From: Amycolatopsis umgeniensis
Lineage (GTDB): Bacteria > Actinomycetota > Actinomycetes > Mycobacteriales > Pseudonocardiaceae
NCBI RefSeq assembly: GCF_014205155.1
Contig: NZ_JACHMX010000001.1
Span: forward strand, 2,294,001 to 2,358,000
Reading direction: 5' to 3'
DNA: 64,000 bases
Each line of letters opens with the position of its first letter. Within the stretch, counting starts at the first letter, position 1. The translations under genes and the position numbers were made by a program. Shown here piece by piece: positions 8,957 through 17,673 of the stretch. The notes under the pieces are model-generated. The model did not search any database. It was given only the letters and a program-made list of their open reading frames with translations, and was not told the DNA's origin.

Positions 8957-10218
8957 GCCGGCGCGGGCTGCGCAAAGCCGGGGTCAGGACGGCCGGGGTG
9001 TTGTTCCTCGTGGTGATGTCCGCCCTCGTGCTGCTGTCGATCAAGATCTACCAGAAGGACTTCGTCACCTCGGTCCCGGTGACGCTGCAAGCCGACCGGG
9101 TCGGCAACCAGTTGCGCGTGGGCGGTCAGGTCAAGGCACGCGGCGTGATGGTCGGCGAGATCCGCGACGTCCGCGCGACCCCGGCCGGCGCGGAGATCGA
9201 CCTCGCGATGGAACCCGGCAAGGTCTCCCAGCTGCCGAAGACCGTGTCCGCGCTGCTCGTGCCGAAGACCCTGTTCGGCGAGCGGTACGTGCAACTGTCC
9301 ATTCCGGACGGACCGGCGGGCCCGCCACTGGCCTCCGGCGACGTGATCACGCAGGACCGCTCGGCCAACGCGATCGAACTCGAGCGGGTCTTCGACAATC
9401 TGTTGCCGCTGCTCAAGGCGGTACAGCCGCAGAAGCTCGCGACCACGTTGACCACGGTCTCCACCGCGCTGGAAGGCCGCGGCGACCAGATCGGCGACAC
9501 CTTGGCCACCGCGGCACGGTACCTCGAAGAGTTCAACCCGAACCTCCCGACGCTGAACGACAACATCCGCGACCTGGCGAAGGTTTCGAAGCTGTACGGC
9601 GACATCGCGCCGGATCTGCTCGACGCGTTGAGCGCCTCGGCGGTCACCCTCGACACCGTCCAGGAGAAACGAGCCGAACTGGCCACCGTGTACCAGCAGG
9701 TGACGGCGTCTTCCCAGCATGTCACGACGTTCCTCACCAACAACCGCGCCAACATCATCGCGCTCGCGACCGACAGCAGGGCACCGCTCGAGGTCGCCGC
9801 GAAGTACTCGCCGAGTTTCGCCTGCACGCTGATCGCGATGGCCGAACTGAAGCCGCAGATGGACAAGGTGCTGGGGGCGGGCACCGCCGAACCCGGCCTG
9901 CACGCGGACATCGTCGTCACCCAGCCCCGAGGCAAGTACGTACCGGGAAAGGACGACCCGGTGTACAACGCCACCGGCGAGCCGCGCTGCTATCCGTCGA
10001 ACGGCCTGATGGGCCAGGGAATCGCCGCGACCGGTGAGACCACCGCCGCGCTCCCGGGCGTCCAAGGCGACCTCGGCCTGGCGAACTCACCGCAGGAACG
10101 CGAGCTGATCTCCACACTGGTCGCGCCGTCGCTCGGCGTCCCGTCCGCGCAGGTCCCCGCCTGGGGCAGCGTGCTCGTCGGCCCGCTCTACCGCGGCACG
10201 GAGGTGACCCTGCGATGA
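8953..10218 (+). CDS. MCE family protein, MceA position
   Basis: 421 aa with an N-terminal membrane anchor (TAGVLFLVVMSALVLLSIKIYQ), an MlaD/MCE beta-barrel domain at about residues 40-115 (QVKARGVMVGEIRDVRATPAG), then a long helical region that would form the periplasmic needle with the five other Mce subunits. A Cys near 290 and another near 340 may bridge the C-terminal region. Longest subunit of the set, as is usual for MceA. ATGA overlap with the upstream permease and with MceB. Confidence 0.92.
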   Translation: MSRRGLRKAGVRTAGVLFLVVMSALVLLSIKIYQKDFVTSVPVTLQADRVGNQLRVGGQVKARGVMVGEIRDVRATPAGAEIDLAMEPGKVSQLPKTVSALLVPKTLFGERYVQLSIPDGPAGPPLASGDVITQDRSANAIELERVFDNLLPLLKAVQPQKLATTLTTVSTALEGRGDQIGDTLATAARYLEEFNPNLPTLNDNIRDLAKVSKLYGDIAPDLLDALSASAVTLDTVQEKRAELATVYQQVTASSQHVTTFLTNNRANIIALATDSRAPLEVAAKYSPSFACTLIAMAELKPQMDKVLGAGTAEPGLHADIVVTQPRGKYVPGKDDPVYNATGEPRCYPSNGLMGQGIAATGETTAALPGVQGDLGLANSPQERELISTLVAPSLGVPSAQVPAWGSVLVGPLYRGTEVTLR

Positions 10219-11216
10219 GGAACTTCGTGAGCCCGCTGATCAAAGGGCTGATCTTCGTCGTCATCACGACGCTGGCCACGGTGCTGCTGGCGGTGTCCAT
10301 CACGAACACCGGTCTCGGCGACACCAAGACCTACAGCGCGAAATTCCTCGACGCGACGTCGCTGAACGTCGGCGACGACGTCCGGATCTCCGGGGTGCGC
10401 GTCGGCCAGATCGAGGAACTCGAAATCGCCGACCACAGCCTGGCCCGCATCAGGTTCTCGCTCGATTCGCAGCGCAGGCTGCCCGCCGACGTCAACGCGG
10501 TGATCAAGTACCGCAACATGGTCGGCCAGCGCTACATCGCCCTCGAACGCGGCAAGGGCAGCCCGGAGTACCTGCGGCCGGGGGCGGAGATCCCGCTGGA
10601 GCGCACGACTCCCGCGCTGGACCTCACGGAACTGTTCAACGGCTTCAAACCGCTGTTCCAGGCGTTGTCCCCCAAGGACGTCAACCAGCTCTCCGGCGAG
10701 ATCGTCCAGGTGCTGCAGGGCGAAGGCGGCACGGTGGAAAGCCTGCTCGCGCACACGGGTTCGCTGACCACCACGCTCGCCGGCCGCGACAAGGTGATCG
10801 GCGACGTGATCACGAATCTGGACACGGTGCTGAAGACCATCAACGGCAAGGGCGACGCTCTGTCCACTTTGGTCTCGACGCTGCGCGAGCTGGTCTCCGG
10901 CCTCGCCGGTGACCGCACCGAGATCGGGGAGGCCGTCTCCGGGCTCGCGGATCTCACCACCGCCACGGCCGGTCTGCTCGAACAAGGCCGGAAGCCGCTC
11001 AAGGACAGCATCACCGGCGTCGGCCTGCTCTCGGAGCAACTCGTGAAGGGCAAGGACGAGATCGAGCGGTCCCTCACCGTACTGCCGCAGAAGCTGAACG
11101 AACTGGGGCGGATCAGCTCCTACGGATCCTGGATGAACTTCTACCTTTGCTCGAGCGTCCTCCAGACCAAGCCTCCCCGCGGGGTCCCGGCGACGGCGGA
11201 GAGGTGCACGTCGTGA
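10215..11216 (+). CDS. MCE family protein, MceB position
   Basis: 333 aa. N-terminal anchor (LIFVVITTLATVLLAVSI), MCE domain with VGDDVRISGVRVGQIEELEI, then helical repeats rich in Leu, Thr and Ser. It ends in a short Cys-containing tail (FYLCSSVLQTKPPRG), as MceB-type proteins do. Starts by ATGA overlap with MceA, and its TGA overlaps the GTG of MceC. Confidence 0.92.
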   Translation: MRNFVSPLIKGLIFVVITTLATVLLAVSITNTGLGDTKTYSAKFLDATSLNVGDDVRISGVRVGQIEELEIADHSLARIRFSLDSQRRLPADVNAVIKYRNMVGQRYIALERGKGSPEYLRPGAEIPLERTTPALDLTELFNGFKPLFQALSPKDVNQLSGEIVQVLQGEGGTVESLLAHTGSLTTTLAGRDKVIGDVITNLDTVLKTINGKGDALSTLVSTLRELVSGLAGDRTEIGEAVSGLADLTTATAGLLEQGRKPLKDSITGVGLLSEQLVKGKDEIERSLTVLPQKLNELGRISSYGSWMNFYLCSSVLQTKPPRGVPATAERCTS

Positions 11217-12202
11217 AACCCTTCAAGGAGCGGAACCCGATCGTCATCGGGCTCGTCGGCAGCGCCGTCGCGGCCGGGATGCTGACCGCGACGCTCAACT
11301 ACGAAAGTCTTCCGATCATCGGCTCCGGCACCACCTACCAGGCGGAATTCTCCGAAGCGGCGGGATTGCAGGAGGACGACGAAGTCCGCATCGCCGGGAT
11401 CAAGGTCGGCGCGGTGAGCGAAGTCCGGCTCGCCGAAGACCACGTCGTGGTGAGCTTCCGGGTCAAGGACGCGTGGGTCGGCGACAAGACCGCCGCCGAG
11501 ATCAAGATCAAGACCTTGCTGGGCCGGAAGTTCCTCGCGCTGCGCCCGACCGGCGACACGGTGCAGAACCCGAAGCAGGTCATCCCGCGCACCCGGACCG
11601 TGACGCCCTACGACGTCACCGAGGCGTTCAACGGGCTGGCCGACACCGCCGGCGCGATCGACACCGATCAGCTCGCGGAGAGCTTCACCACGCTCAGCGA
11701 CACGTTCAAGAACTCGCCGGAGCACATCCGGAAGGCGCTCGACGGGCTGACGTCGCTGTCGAAGACGGTTTCCTCACGCGACACCGAACTCAACAGCCTT
11801 CTGTCCAACGCGCACGGCCTCACCACCACGCTCGCGAACTCGAACGACGACTTCGCGAAACTCCTCTCGGACGGCAATCTGCTGCTGACCGAACTGGACA
11901 ACCGGCGGCAGGCGATCCACGACCTGCTCACCGGCTCACAGGAACTCGCCACGCAGCTCTCGGGCCTGGTGAAGGACAACAAGGACCAGCTCGGCGGCGC
12001 GCTCAGCCAGCTCGGAGAGGTGACCGACATCCTTCAGCGGCAGAACGACAATCTCGCCAAGAGCCTCGACCTCGCCGGACCGTACTTCCGCGTGGTGAAC
12101 AACTCGCTCGGCAACGGGCGCTGGGTGGACGGCTACCTGTGCGGGCTGATCCCGGAGAACCGGGATCCCTGCACGCCGCCGATGCCCGGAGGTGGCCGAT
12201 GA
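11213..12202 (+). CDS. MCE family protein, MceC position
   Basis: 329 aa. N-terminal anchor (VIGLVGSAVAAGMLTATLNY), MCE domain (EDDEVRIAGIKVGAVSEVRL), then a long helical region and a Cys-containing tail (WVDGYLCGLIPENRDPC). The frame is open further upstream to 11147, but GTG 11213 overlaps the MceB stop as GTGA, has GGCGGAGAGG in front, and gives the normal family N-terminus. The stop overlaps the next start as ATGA. Confidence 0.92.
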   Translation: MKPFKERNPIVIGLVGSAVAAGMLTATLNYESLPIIGSGTTYQAEFSEAAGLQEDDEVRIAGIKVGAVSEVRLAEDHVVVSFRVKDAWVGDKTAAEIKIKTLLGRKFLALRPTGDTVQNPKQVIPRTRTVTPYDVTEAFNGLADTAGAIDTDQLAESFTTLSDTFKNSPEHIRKALDGLTSLSKTVSSRDTELNSLLSNAHGLTTTLANSNDDFAKLLSDGNLLLTELDNRRQAIHDLLTGSQELATQLSGLVKDNKDQLGGALSQLGEVTDILQRQNDNLAKSLDLAGPYFRVVNNSLGNGRWVDGYLCGLIPENRDPCTPPMPGGGR

Positions 12203-13191
12203 CCAGCAGATTCGTCACTCTCGCGCTCGTGCTCGCGCTGGCCGTCGTCGGCGGTCTCTGGTGGATCTTCTCCGGCAGCGGGCTCGACCGCGTCACGGTG
12301 TACTTCTCGCGCGCCGTCGGTGTCTACAGTGGATCGGACGTCCGGGTGCTCGGCGTCCGGGTCGGCCAGGTCGAATCGGTGGCCCCGGAAGGGGAACAGG
12401 TCAAGGTCGTGCTGACCGTCGACGGTTCGACGCCGATCGCCACCGACACCAACGTCTTGGTGGTGGCGCCGAGTGTGGTGGCCGACCGGTACGTCCAGTT
12501 CACCAAGCTCACCCGCTCCGGGAACCGGCTGGACGACGGCGCGGTCATCCCCGTCGAGCGCACCGGCACCCCGGTGGAGCTCGACCAGCTCTACTCCAGC
12601 CTCGACACCCTCGCCAAGGCGCTCGGCCCCAACGGCGCCAACGCCGACGGCGCGCTGTCGGACCTGCTGCGCACCGGCGCGAAGAACCTGCAGGGCAACG
12701 GCAAACCGTTCAACGAGTCGGTGCGCAACTTCGCCGACCTCGCCAGGACCCTGTCCGGGAACTCGCAGAACCTGTTCGCCACCGTCGACGAACTGCAGCG
12801 GTTCACCTCGATGCTGGCGACCAACGACCGGAACGTCAGCGAGATCAACAAGCAGCTCGCCTCGGTGACCGGCACGCTGGCACAGAACAAGAACGAACTC
12901 GCCCGCGCGCTCAACGGCCTCGGCGGCGCGCTGGCCGAGATCCAGCAATTCATCCGCGACAACCGCGCGCTGATCAAGTCCAATGTGGACAAGCTCGCGG
13001 TGACCACCGGGACGCTGGTCGACAAACGCGCCGCGCTGGCCGAAACCCTCGACACGATCCCGCTGGCGGTGACGAACGTGCTCGAGGCCATCGATCCGAA
13101 GACCGGGAAGCTGCAGAGCCGCGGCAACCTGCTCGAGTACGCCCCGCTCCCGCTGCCGGTCGCCGGCGCCACCTACACCGGGGGGCGCTGA
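12199..13191 (+). CDS. MCE family protein, MceD position
   Basis: 330 aa. Signal-anchor at the N-terminus (VTLALVLALAVVGGLWWIF), MCE domain (GSDVRVLGVRVGQVESVAPE), then an extended helical domain. The start ATG overlaps the MceC stop (ATGA), which decides it among several upstream alternatives in the same open frame. The stop TGA shares one base with the MceE start. Confidence 0.92.
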   Translation: MTSRFVTLALVLALAVVGGLWWIFSGSGLDRVTVYFSRAVGVYSGSDVRVLGVRVGQVESVAPEGEQVKVVLTVDGSTPIATDTNVLVVAPSVVADRYVQFTKLTRSGNRLDDGAVIPVERTGTPVELDQLYSSLDTLAKALGPNGANADGALSDLLRTGAKNLQGNGKPFNESVRNFADLARTLSGNSQNLFATVDELQRFTSMLATNDRNVSEINKQLASVTGTLAQNKNELARALNGLGGALAEIQQFIRDNRALIKSNVDKLAVTTGTLVDKRAALAETLDTIPLAVTNVLEAIDPKTGKLQSRGNLLEYAPLPLPVAGATYTGGR

Positions 13192-14246
13192 TGACCGCGA
13201 ACCGGAAGATCGCCGTACTCGCCGCCTGCTGCCTCGCGCTCACCGCCTGTTCCTCCGACTTCAAGGGTGTCTACGACCTGCCGTTGCCCGGCGGCGCGGA
13301 CATCGGCGACCATCCGTACCGGGTGACCGTGCAGTTCGCCGACGTACTCGACCTGGTCCCCCAGGCCGCGGTGAAGGTGGGCGACGTCCCGGTCGGCCGG
13401 GTCGAGACGATCGCACTCGGCGAAGACGGCTGGACGGCCGAGACGGTCTTGGCGGTCAACGGCGACGTCCTCCTGCCCGCCAACGCCATCGCGCGGCTGC
13501 GGCAGTCCAGCCTGCTCGGCGAGAAGTTCATCGAGCTCGCCCCGAGCGCGGCGAAGGCCGAAGGCAGGCTGGGTGACGGCGCCGTGATCCCTGTCGCGAA
13601 CACGAACCGCAACCCGGAGTTCGAGGAGATCTTCGGCGCGCTGTCCCTGCTGCTCAACGGCGGCGGGATCGGCCAGCTGCAGACCATCAACCGCGAACTG
13701 TCGAAGGTGATGGACGGCAACGAGGAGGAGATCCGCTCGTTCCTGTCCACCGTGGAACAGCTGGTGTCCAATCTGGACTCGCACCGCACCGACATCACCT
13801 CCGCGCTCGACGGGCTCAACCAGCTCTCGACGACGCTGGCCAACCGGAAGAAGCAGGTCGAAGGCGCGCTCACCGATCTCACGCCCGGCCTCAAGAGCCT
13901 CTCCGATCAGCGCACCCAGCTCGTCTCGATGCTCCAGTCGCTGGATCAGCTTTCCGGTGTCGGCGTCGACGTGATCAAGAAGAGCCGGGACGACCTCGTC
14001 GCCGACCTCACCGCCCTCGCGCCGATCCTCAAGCGGCTGGCCGACGCCGGTCAGAGCCTCCCCCAGTCGCTGGAGATCCTGCCGACGTTCCCGTTCACCG
14101 ACGCCGTCCTCGAGGGGATCAAGGGCGACTACCTGAACGTCTACGCCTCGATGATCCCCGCGCCGGGCGCCGAACTCCCTCCCCCGGGCGAAGGTGTCCC
14201 GCCGGGACTCCCGACGCTGCCGCTGCCGTCTCCCGGAGGTAGCTGA
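13191..14246 (+). CDS. MCE family lipoprotein, MceE (LprK-type) position
   Basis: 351 aa. The N-terminus is a lipoprotein signal ending in the lipobox LTAC at residues 17-20, the hallmark of the E subunit in mce operons. The MCE domain follows (PQAAVKVGDVPVGRVETIAL), then helices, and a Pro/Gly-rich tail (LPPPGEGVPPGLPTLPLP). One-base overlaps at both ends. It should be lipidated and held on the outer face of the membrane as part of the lipid-conducting needle. Confidence 0.93.
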   Translation: MTANRKIAVLAACCLALTACSSDFKGVYDLPLPGGADIGDHPYRVTVQFADVLDLVPQAAVKVGDVPVGRVETIALGEDGWTAETVLAVNGDVLLPANAIARLRQSSLLGEKFIELAPSAAKAEGRLGDGAVIPVANTNRNPEFEEIFGALSLLLNGGGIGQLQTINRELSKVMDGNEEEIRSFLSTVEQLVSNLDSHRTDITSALDGLNQLSTTLANRKKQVEGALTDLTPGLKSLSDQRTQLVSMLQSLDQLSGVGVDVIKKSRDDLVADLTALAPILKRLADAGQSLPQSLEILPTFPFTDAVLEGIKGDYLNVYASMIPAPGAELPPPGEGVPPGLPTLPLPSPGGS

Positions 14247-15439
14247 TGCTGACCGCCCGTATCCGGATCCAGGTGATCGCGTTCGTCATCATCGCCTTGG
14301 CGACGACGGCGTTCGTCGGGGCCAACTACGCGGGCCTCGACCGGCTTTTCGGGGCGAGCGGCTACACCGTGAAACTCGCGCTGACCGACGGCGGGGGCCT
14401 GTTCACCAACGGCGAGGTGACCTACCGCGGCGTCGCGGTCGGCCGGGTCGGCGAACTGCGGCTCACCGCCGGGGGCATGGAAGCGGATCTGCTGATCGAC
14501 GACGACGCGCCCCGGATCCCCGCGAACTCGCGGGCGGTCGTGGCGAATCGGTCGGCGGTCGGCGAGCAGTTCGTCGACCTGCAGCCGCGCACCGGCGACG
14601 GCCCTTTCCTGGCCGAAGGCTCGGTCATCCCGCGTGAGGCGACGAGCGTGCCGCTGCCGGTGCAGCACCTGCTGACCGATCTGGACTCGCTGACCGCGTC
14701 CGTGCCGACCGAGGATCTGCGGACCGTTGTCGACGAACTCGACAACGCCCTGCGCGGTTCCGGCGCGAACCTCCAGGTGCTGCTGGACTCCACCACCGAC
14801 TTCACCAAACAGGCCGCGAACCACCTGCCGCAGACGGAGAAACTGCTCACCGACGGCTCGACCGTGCTGAAGACCCAGGTCGACTCGTCGCAGGAGTGGC
14901 GGCGGTTCAGCGACAACGCCAGGCAGTTCGCCGAACAGCTGTCCCGTTCGGACGGTGACCTGCGCCGGCTGATCGCGACAGCGCCCGAGGCGGCGACCCA
15001 GCTCTCCGGACTGCTGCGGGACAACGAGCCGGGTCTGCCGATCCTGCTGGCGAACCTGCTCACCACGTCGCACGTGTTCTCCGCGCGCACCGACGGCCTG
15101 CGGCAGCTGCTGATCAACACCCCGAAGGCGGTCTCCGCCGTCGACGCGGCCGTCGACGAAACCTCCGGGAAGATCGGGCTGGTCCTGACCTTCTTCGATC
15201 CGATGCCTTGCACGAAGGGCTACGGCGACACGGAGATCCGCGACAGCAGGGACCTTTCGTCGCTGCCGTTCAACACCGCCGCCGCGTGCACGCTCGACAA
15301 GGGCAACCCGAGTTCGGTCCGCGGCTCCCAGAACGCGCCGAAGGGCGGTGTCCCGCCCGCCGCCGTCCCCGGCGGGTTCGGCGCCGACGGTCAGCCGACG
15401 TCCACCAGCCTCGAGGAGATGTTGTGGCTGCGCAACTGA
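14246..15439 (+). CDS. MCE family protein, MceF position
   Basis: 397 aa. N-terminal anchor (IQVIAFVIIALATTAFVGANY), MCE domain (GEVTYRGVAVGRVGELRLTA), long helical body, then a C-terminal part with Cys residues (MPCTKGYGD and AAACTLDKG). Sixth and last Mce subunit. The final 16 bases overlap the next gene, whose ribosome site GAGGAG lies inside this coding sequence. Confidence 0.92.
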   Translation: MLTARIRIQVIAFVIIALATTAFVGANYAGLDRLFGASGYTVKLALTDGGGLFTNGEVTYRGVAVGRVGELRLTAGGMEADLLIDDDAPRIPANSRAVVANRSAVGEQFVDLQPRTGDGPFLAEGSVIPREATSVPLPVQHLLTDLDSLTASVPTEDLRTVVDELDNALRGSGANLQVLLDSTTDFTKQAANHLPQTEKLLTDGSTVLKTQVDSSQEWRRFSDNARQFAEQLSRSDGDLRRLIATAPEAATQLSGLLRDNEPGLPILLANLLTTSHVFSARTDGLRQLLINTPKAVSAVDAAVDETSGKIGLVLTFFDPMPCTKGYGDTEIRDSRDLSSLPFNTAAACTLDKGNPSSVRGSQNAPKGGVPPAAVPGGFGADGQPTSTSLEEMLWLRN

Positions 15440-15927
15440 AGATCGCGATCGCCGTGTTCGCCGCGGCCTGCGCTTTCGCGGGGTGGGCCGGGTACACCTG
15501 GTTCACCGCGACGAGCTCCGAGGCCGTGTCCTACGGGAGCTCGCGCGACGACGCGTTGAAGAACGGTCGTGAGCTCGTCGCCCGGCTGACCAGCCTCGAC
15601 CACCACCGCGTCGACCAGGGCATCGCCGACTGGCTCGCCGCGTCGACCGGTCCGCTGCGCGATCAGCTGAGCAAGACCGACGACGCGACCAAGCAGACCC
15701 TGACCAAGGACGCGACCGTTTCGACGGGCAAGGTGCTCGACGCGGCGATCAGCGAACTGGACGACCACGCGGGAACGGCCAAGATGCTGGCTTCGGTGGA
15801 GATCACGATGGCGCGGGAAGGCGCGGCGCCGACGACGAAGCGCAACCGGTTCGCCGCCGGGCTGACCAGGACCGGCGAAGGCTGGAAGCTCAGCGCGCTC
15901 GACCAACTCCCGGTGGGTGCGCGATGA
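15424..15927 (+). CDS. Mce-associated membrane protein (Mas-type)
   Basis: 167 aa. One N-terminal transmembrane helix (IAIAVFAAACAFAGWAGYTWF), then a soluble extracytoplasmic domain of the NTF2-like cone type seen in Mce-associated proteins, starting SSEAVSYGSSRDDALKNGRE. GTG start within the last codons of MceF, 6 nt after GAGGAG. Mas proteins in mycobacteria stabilise Mce complexes; that role is inferred from family and position. The ATGA overlap with the next gene indicates co-translation. Confidence 0.85.
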   Translation: MAAQLKIAIAVFAAACAFAGWAGYTWFTATSSEAVSYGSSRDDALKNGRELVARLTSLDHHRVDQGIADWLAASTGPLRDQLSKTDDATKQTLTKDATVSTGKVLDAAISELDDHAGTAKMLASVEITMAREGAAPTTKRNRFAAGLTRTGEGWKLSALDQLPVGAR

Positions 15928-16538
15928 CCGCCACCGCCGATACCGACGCCGACACCGACGATGTCACCGAGACCGAAACCACGACCGAGGCCGCGGCCGA
16001 ACCCGTCACCGAAGAGACCCCCGAACAGCCGTCCCGCCGGCCGAAGCTGCCACTGATCCTGCTGGTCGCGGCCGCCGTGCTGGTGGCGGCGGGGGTGTGG
16101 TCCACGCTGGAGGCGAGGTCGATCTCGGCGGCGCCGTCGGCGGCCAACACCGCGCTCACCGACGTGGGGGCCACGGCCGAGGTGAACTCGGCGGTGACGG
16201 TGGCGCTCAACAAGATCTTCTCCTATTCCTACGACCGGACCGATGTCACCGAAAAGGCGGCGGCTTCGACGCTGAGAGGTAAGGCGCTGGAGTCTTACAA
16301 CCAGTTGTTCGCACAAGTCAGGGAAAAGGCTCCGGCGCAGAAACTCGTTCTCACGACCCGCGTCTCCTCGTCTGCCGTCCAGGAACTCGACGGCGCCAAA
16401 GCGCGACTGCTGGTATTCCTCGATCAAGCGGCGACCCGGGCCGACAGCAATTCTTCGACGGCGGCGGCAGCGCAGCTTTCGGTCACGGCCGAACGAGAAG
16501 GCGACAACTGGGTCATAACCGACCTCGTCCCCCGGTGA
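15924..16538 (+). CDS. Mce-associated membrane protein (Mas-type), second copy
   Basis: 204 aa. An acidic, Thr/Glu-rich cytosolic N-terminus of about 50 residues, a single transmembrane helix (LPLILLVAAAVLVAAGVWST), then an extracytoplasmic domain resembling that of the preceding protein (FSYSYDRTDVTEKAAASTLRG). Last gene of the overlapping mce operon. The pair of Mas proteins after MceF is the usual actinobacterial arrangement. Confidence 0.83.
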   Translation: MTATADTDADTDDVTETETTTEAAAEPVTEETPEQPSRRPKLPLILLVAAAVLVAAGVWSTLEARSISAAPSAANTALTDVGATAEVNSAVTVALNKIFSYSYDRTDVTEKAAASTLRGKALESYNQLFAQVREKAPAQKLVLTTRVSSSAVQELDGAKARLLVFLDQAATRADSNSSTAAAAQLSVTAEREGDNWVITDLVPR

Positions 16539-16600
16539 CAAACCGGTCGTTCCCCCTTTCGTCCCCGTTATAAAACACGAGAGAAAACAAGGAGAAACCC

Positions 16601-17260
16601 ATGTTCGGTCGAACGCGCCCGAAAACCGTCCGCCGCCGTCTCGGCACGGTCGTCGCACTCACCGCCGCGGCCGCCATGGCGGGCTCCCTTGCCGCCACCC
16701 CCGCCCTGGCGGACGACCCGGTGGAGATCCCGGTGTCCTACACCGTCACCGGCAAGACCGTGGTGAAGAAGACCGGCGGCAGCCTCGACCTCGGCCCCGG
16801 TCAGCTCAACGGTGCCCTGGTCATCGACGGTGACAACGTCGGGATCCGGGGCGACCTCGCGTTACCCCCGTCCACCGCGAACATCTCGCTGGTCTCGGGT
16901 GTCTTCAAGATCAAGGCCCGCGTGCGGGTCGAGCCGACCGGCCCGGTCACCGGCACACTGGCCAACGGCGACCTGACCACCCATTCGCAGGCGAACATGC
17001 TGATCGACAACATCGTCGTCGGCCTGTTCTGGCCGGTCATCCCGCTCCCGACGGTGCCGAACGCCTGCAAGACCGTCAAACCGCTCGACCTCACCCTGGT
17101 GTCGAAGAACGTCGACCTGTTCGCGGAGATCATCCCGTCGTCGGGCGTGTTCACCATCCCCGAGTTCAAGGACTGCTTCATCAACGACCTCGCGCTGGGC
17201 GCGTTGATCTCCGGTCCCGGCAACACGATCAACCTGAACATGAAGTCGAACCTGTCCTGA
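16601..17260 (+). CDS. Secreted protein, homologous to C-terminal half of the 20284 gene product
   Basis: 219 aa. Start chosen 6 nt after AAGGAGA. A signal peptide with an Ala-x-Ala end (AATPALA, about residue 37) is followed by a beta-rich domain. Conserved points seen by comparison within this window: a LPPS turn, a GVFKIKARVRVEPTGPVTG stretch, a Cys before KPLDL, a Cys in IPEFKDC, and a C-terminal ISGPGN. All of these recur in the second half of the protein encoded at 20284-21660. I know no function. Its place 62 nt after the mce operon suggests a cell-envelope or lipid-shuttling partner of the Mce system, which is inference. Confidence 0.8.
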   Translation: MFGRTRPKTVRRRLGTVVALTAAAAMAGSLAATPALADDPVEIPVSYTVTGKTVVKKTGGSLDLGPGQLNGALVIDGDNVGIRGDLALPPSTANISLVSGVFKIKARVRVEPTGPVTGTLANGDLTTHSQANMLIDNIVVGLFWPVIPLPTVPNACKTVKPLDLTLVSKNVDLFAEIIPSSGVFTIPEFKDCFINDLALGALISGPGNTINLNMKSNLS

Positions 17261-17293
17261 ACCTCTTGGCCGATCCCAGAACCTGTCCGTGAA

Positions 17294-17332
17294 GACATCC
17301 CTCGAGGGACCCTGGTTCCCTCGAGGGATGTC
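17294..17332 (+). terminator. Terminator hairpin after the mce locus
   Basis: Perfect 16-nt arms (GACATCCCTCGAGGGA and its complement) at 17294-17309 and 17317-17332 with a 7-nt loop, 33 nt after the stop codon. It is preceded by GTCCGTGAA, the opening of the family A repeats. Confidence 0.6.
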
Positions 17333-17380
17333 GTCTCGGCGAGCTTGCGGAGCTCAGGCCGGCGTGACCAGCACGCCCCG

Positions 17381-17429
17381 CGACGATGAAGGATTCAGGA
17401 CACTGAACGTCCCAATTCCTTCATCGTCG
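17381..17429. repeat. Imperfect inverted repeat
   Basis: CGACGATGAAGGATT at 17381-17395 pairs with 17414-17429, with one bulged T and an 18-nt loop. Part of the 413-base convergent gap 17261-17673, which otherwise holds only repeats and no recognisable gene. Confidence 0.4.
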
Positions 17430-17520
17430 ACTTCGACGCCCGACCGGCCAGCGCGATGGTGAGTGCTCAGCCGTCACAGGCGTGTTATCGAGGGGTAACG
17501 CAAACATGGCCCAGGTGAGC

Positions 17521-17653
17521 GAAGGCGTGACTCCCGTGCTCAGGAACGGATCTCGCGTGCTCAGACGGCGAACTCCGTTATCGTCGCCCGATCACACGAG
17601 ATCCGGCTCCAATCACACGTGATCGCCCCCCGAACACACGTGAACGCCCATCC
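17521..17653. repeat. CGCGTG/CACGTGA repeat cluster (family C)
   Basis: Several copies of a short unit containing CTCGCGTG or TCACACGTGA in both orientations. The arms 17547-17562 and 17590-17605 pair with two mismatches. It is related to the clusters at 30341-30467 and 38443-38577. Nothing here is coding. Confidence 0.5.
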
Positions 17654-17673
17654 CACCCGCACTCACGACAGGT

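Noticed and set aside
7311..16538. Assignment of the mce operon to the cholesterol (Mce4) type
   Set aside because: No steroid-degradation genes or KstR box are visible nearby; the type cannot be decided from these subunits alone.
17521..17653. Possible CRISPR array
   Set aside because: Units are short, irregularly spaced and in both orientations; no cas gene is present.
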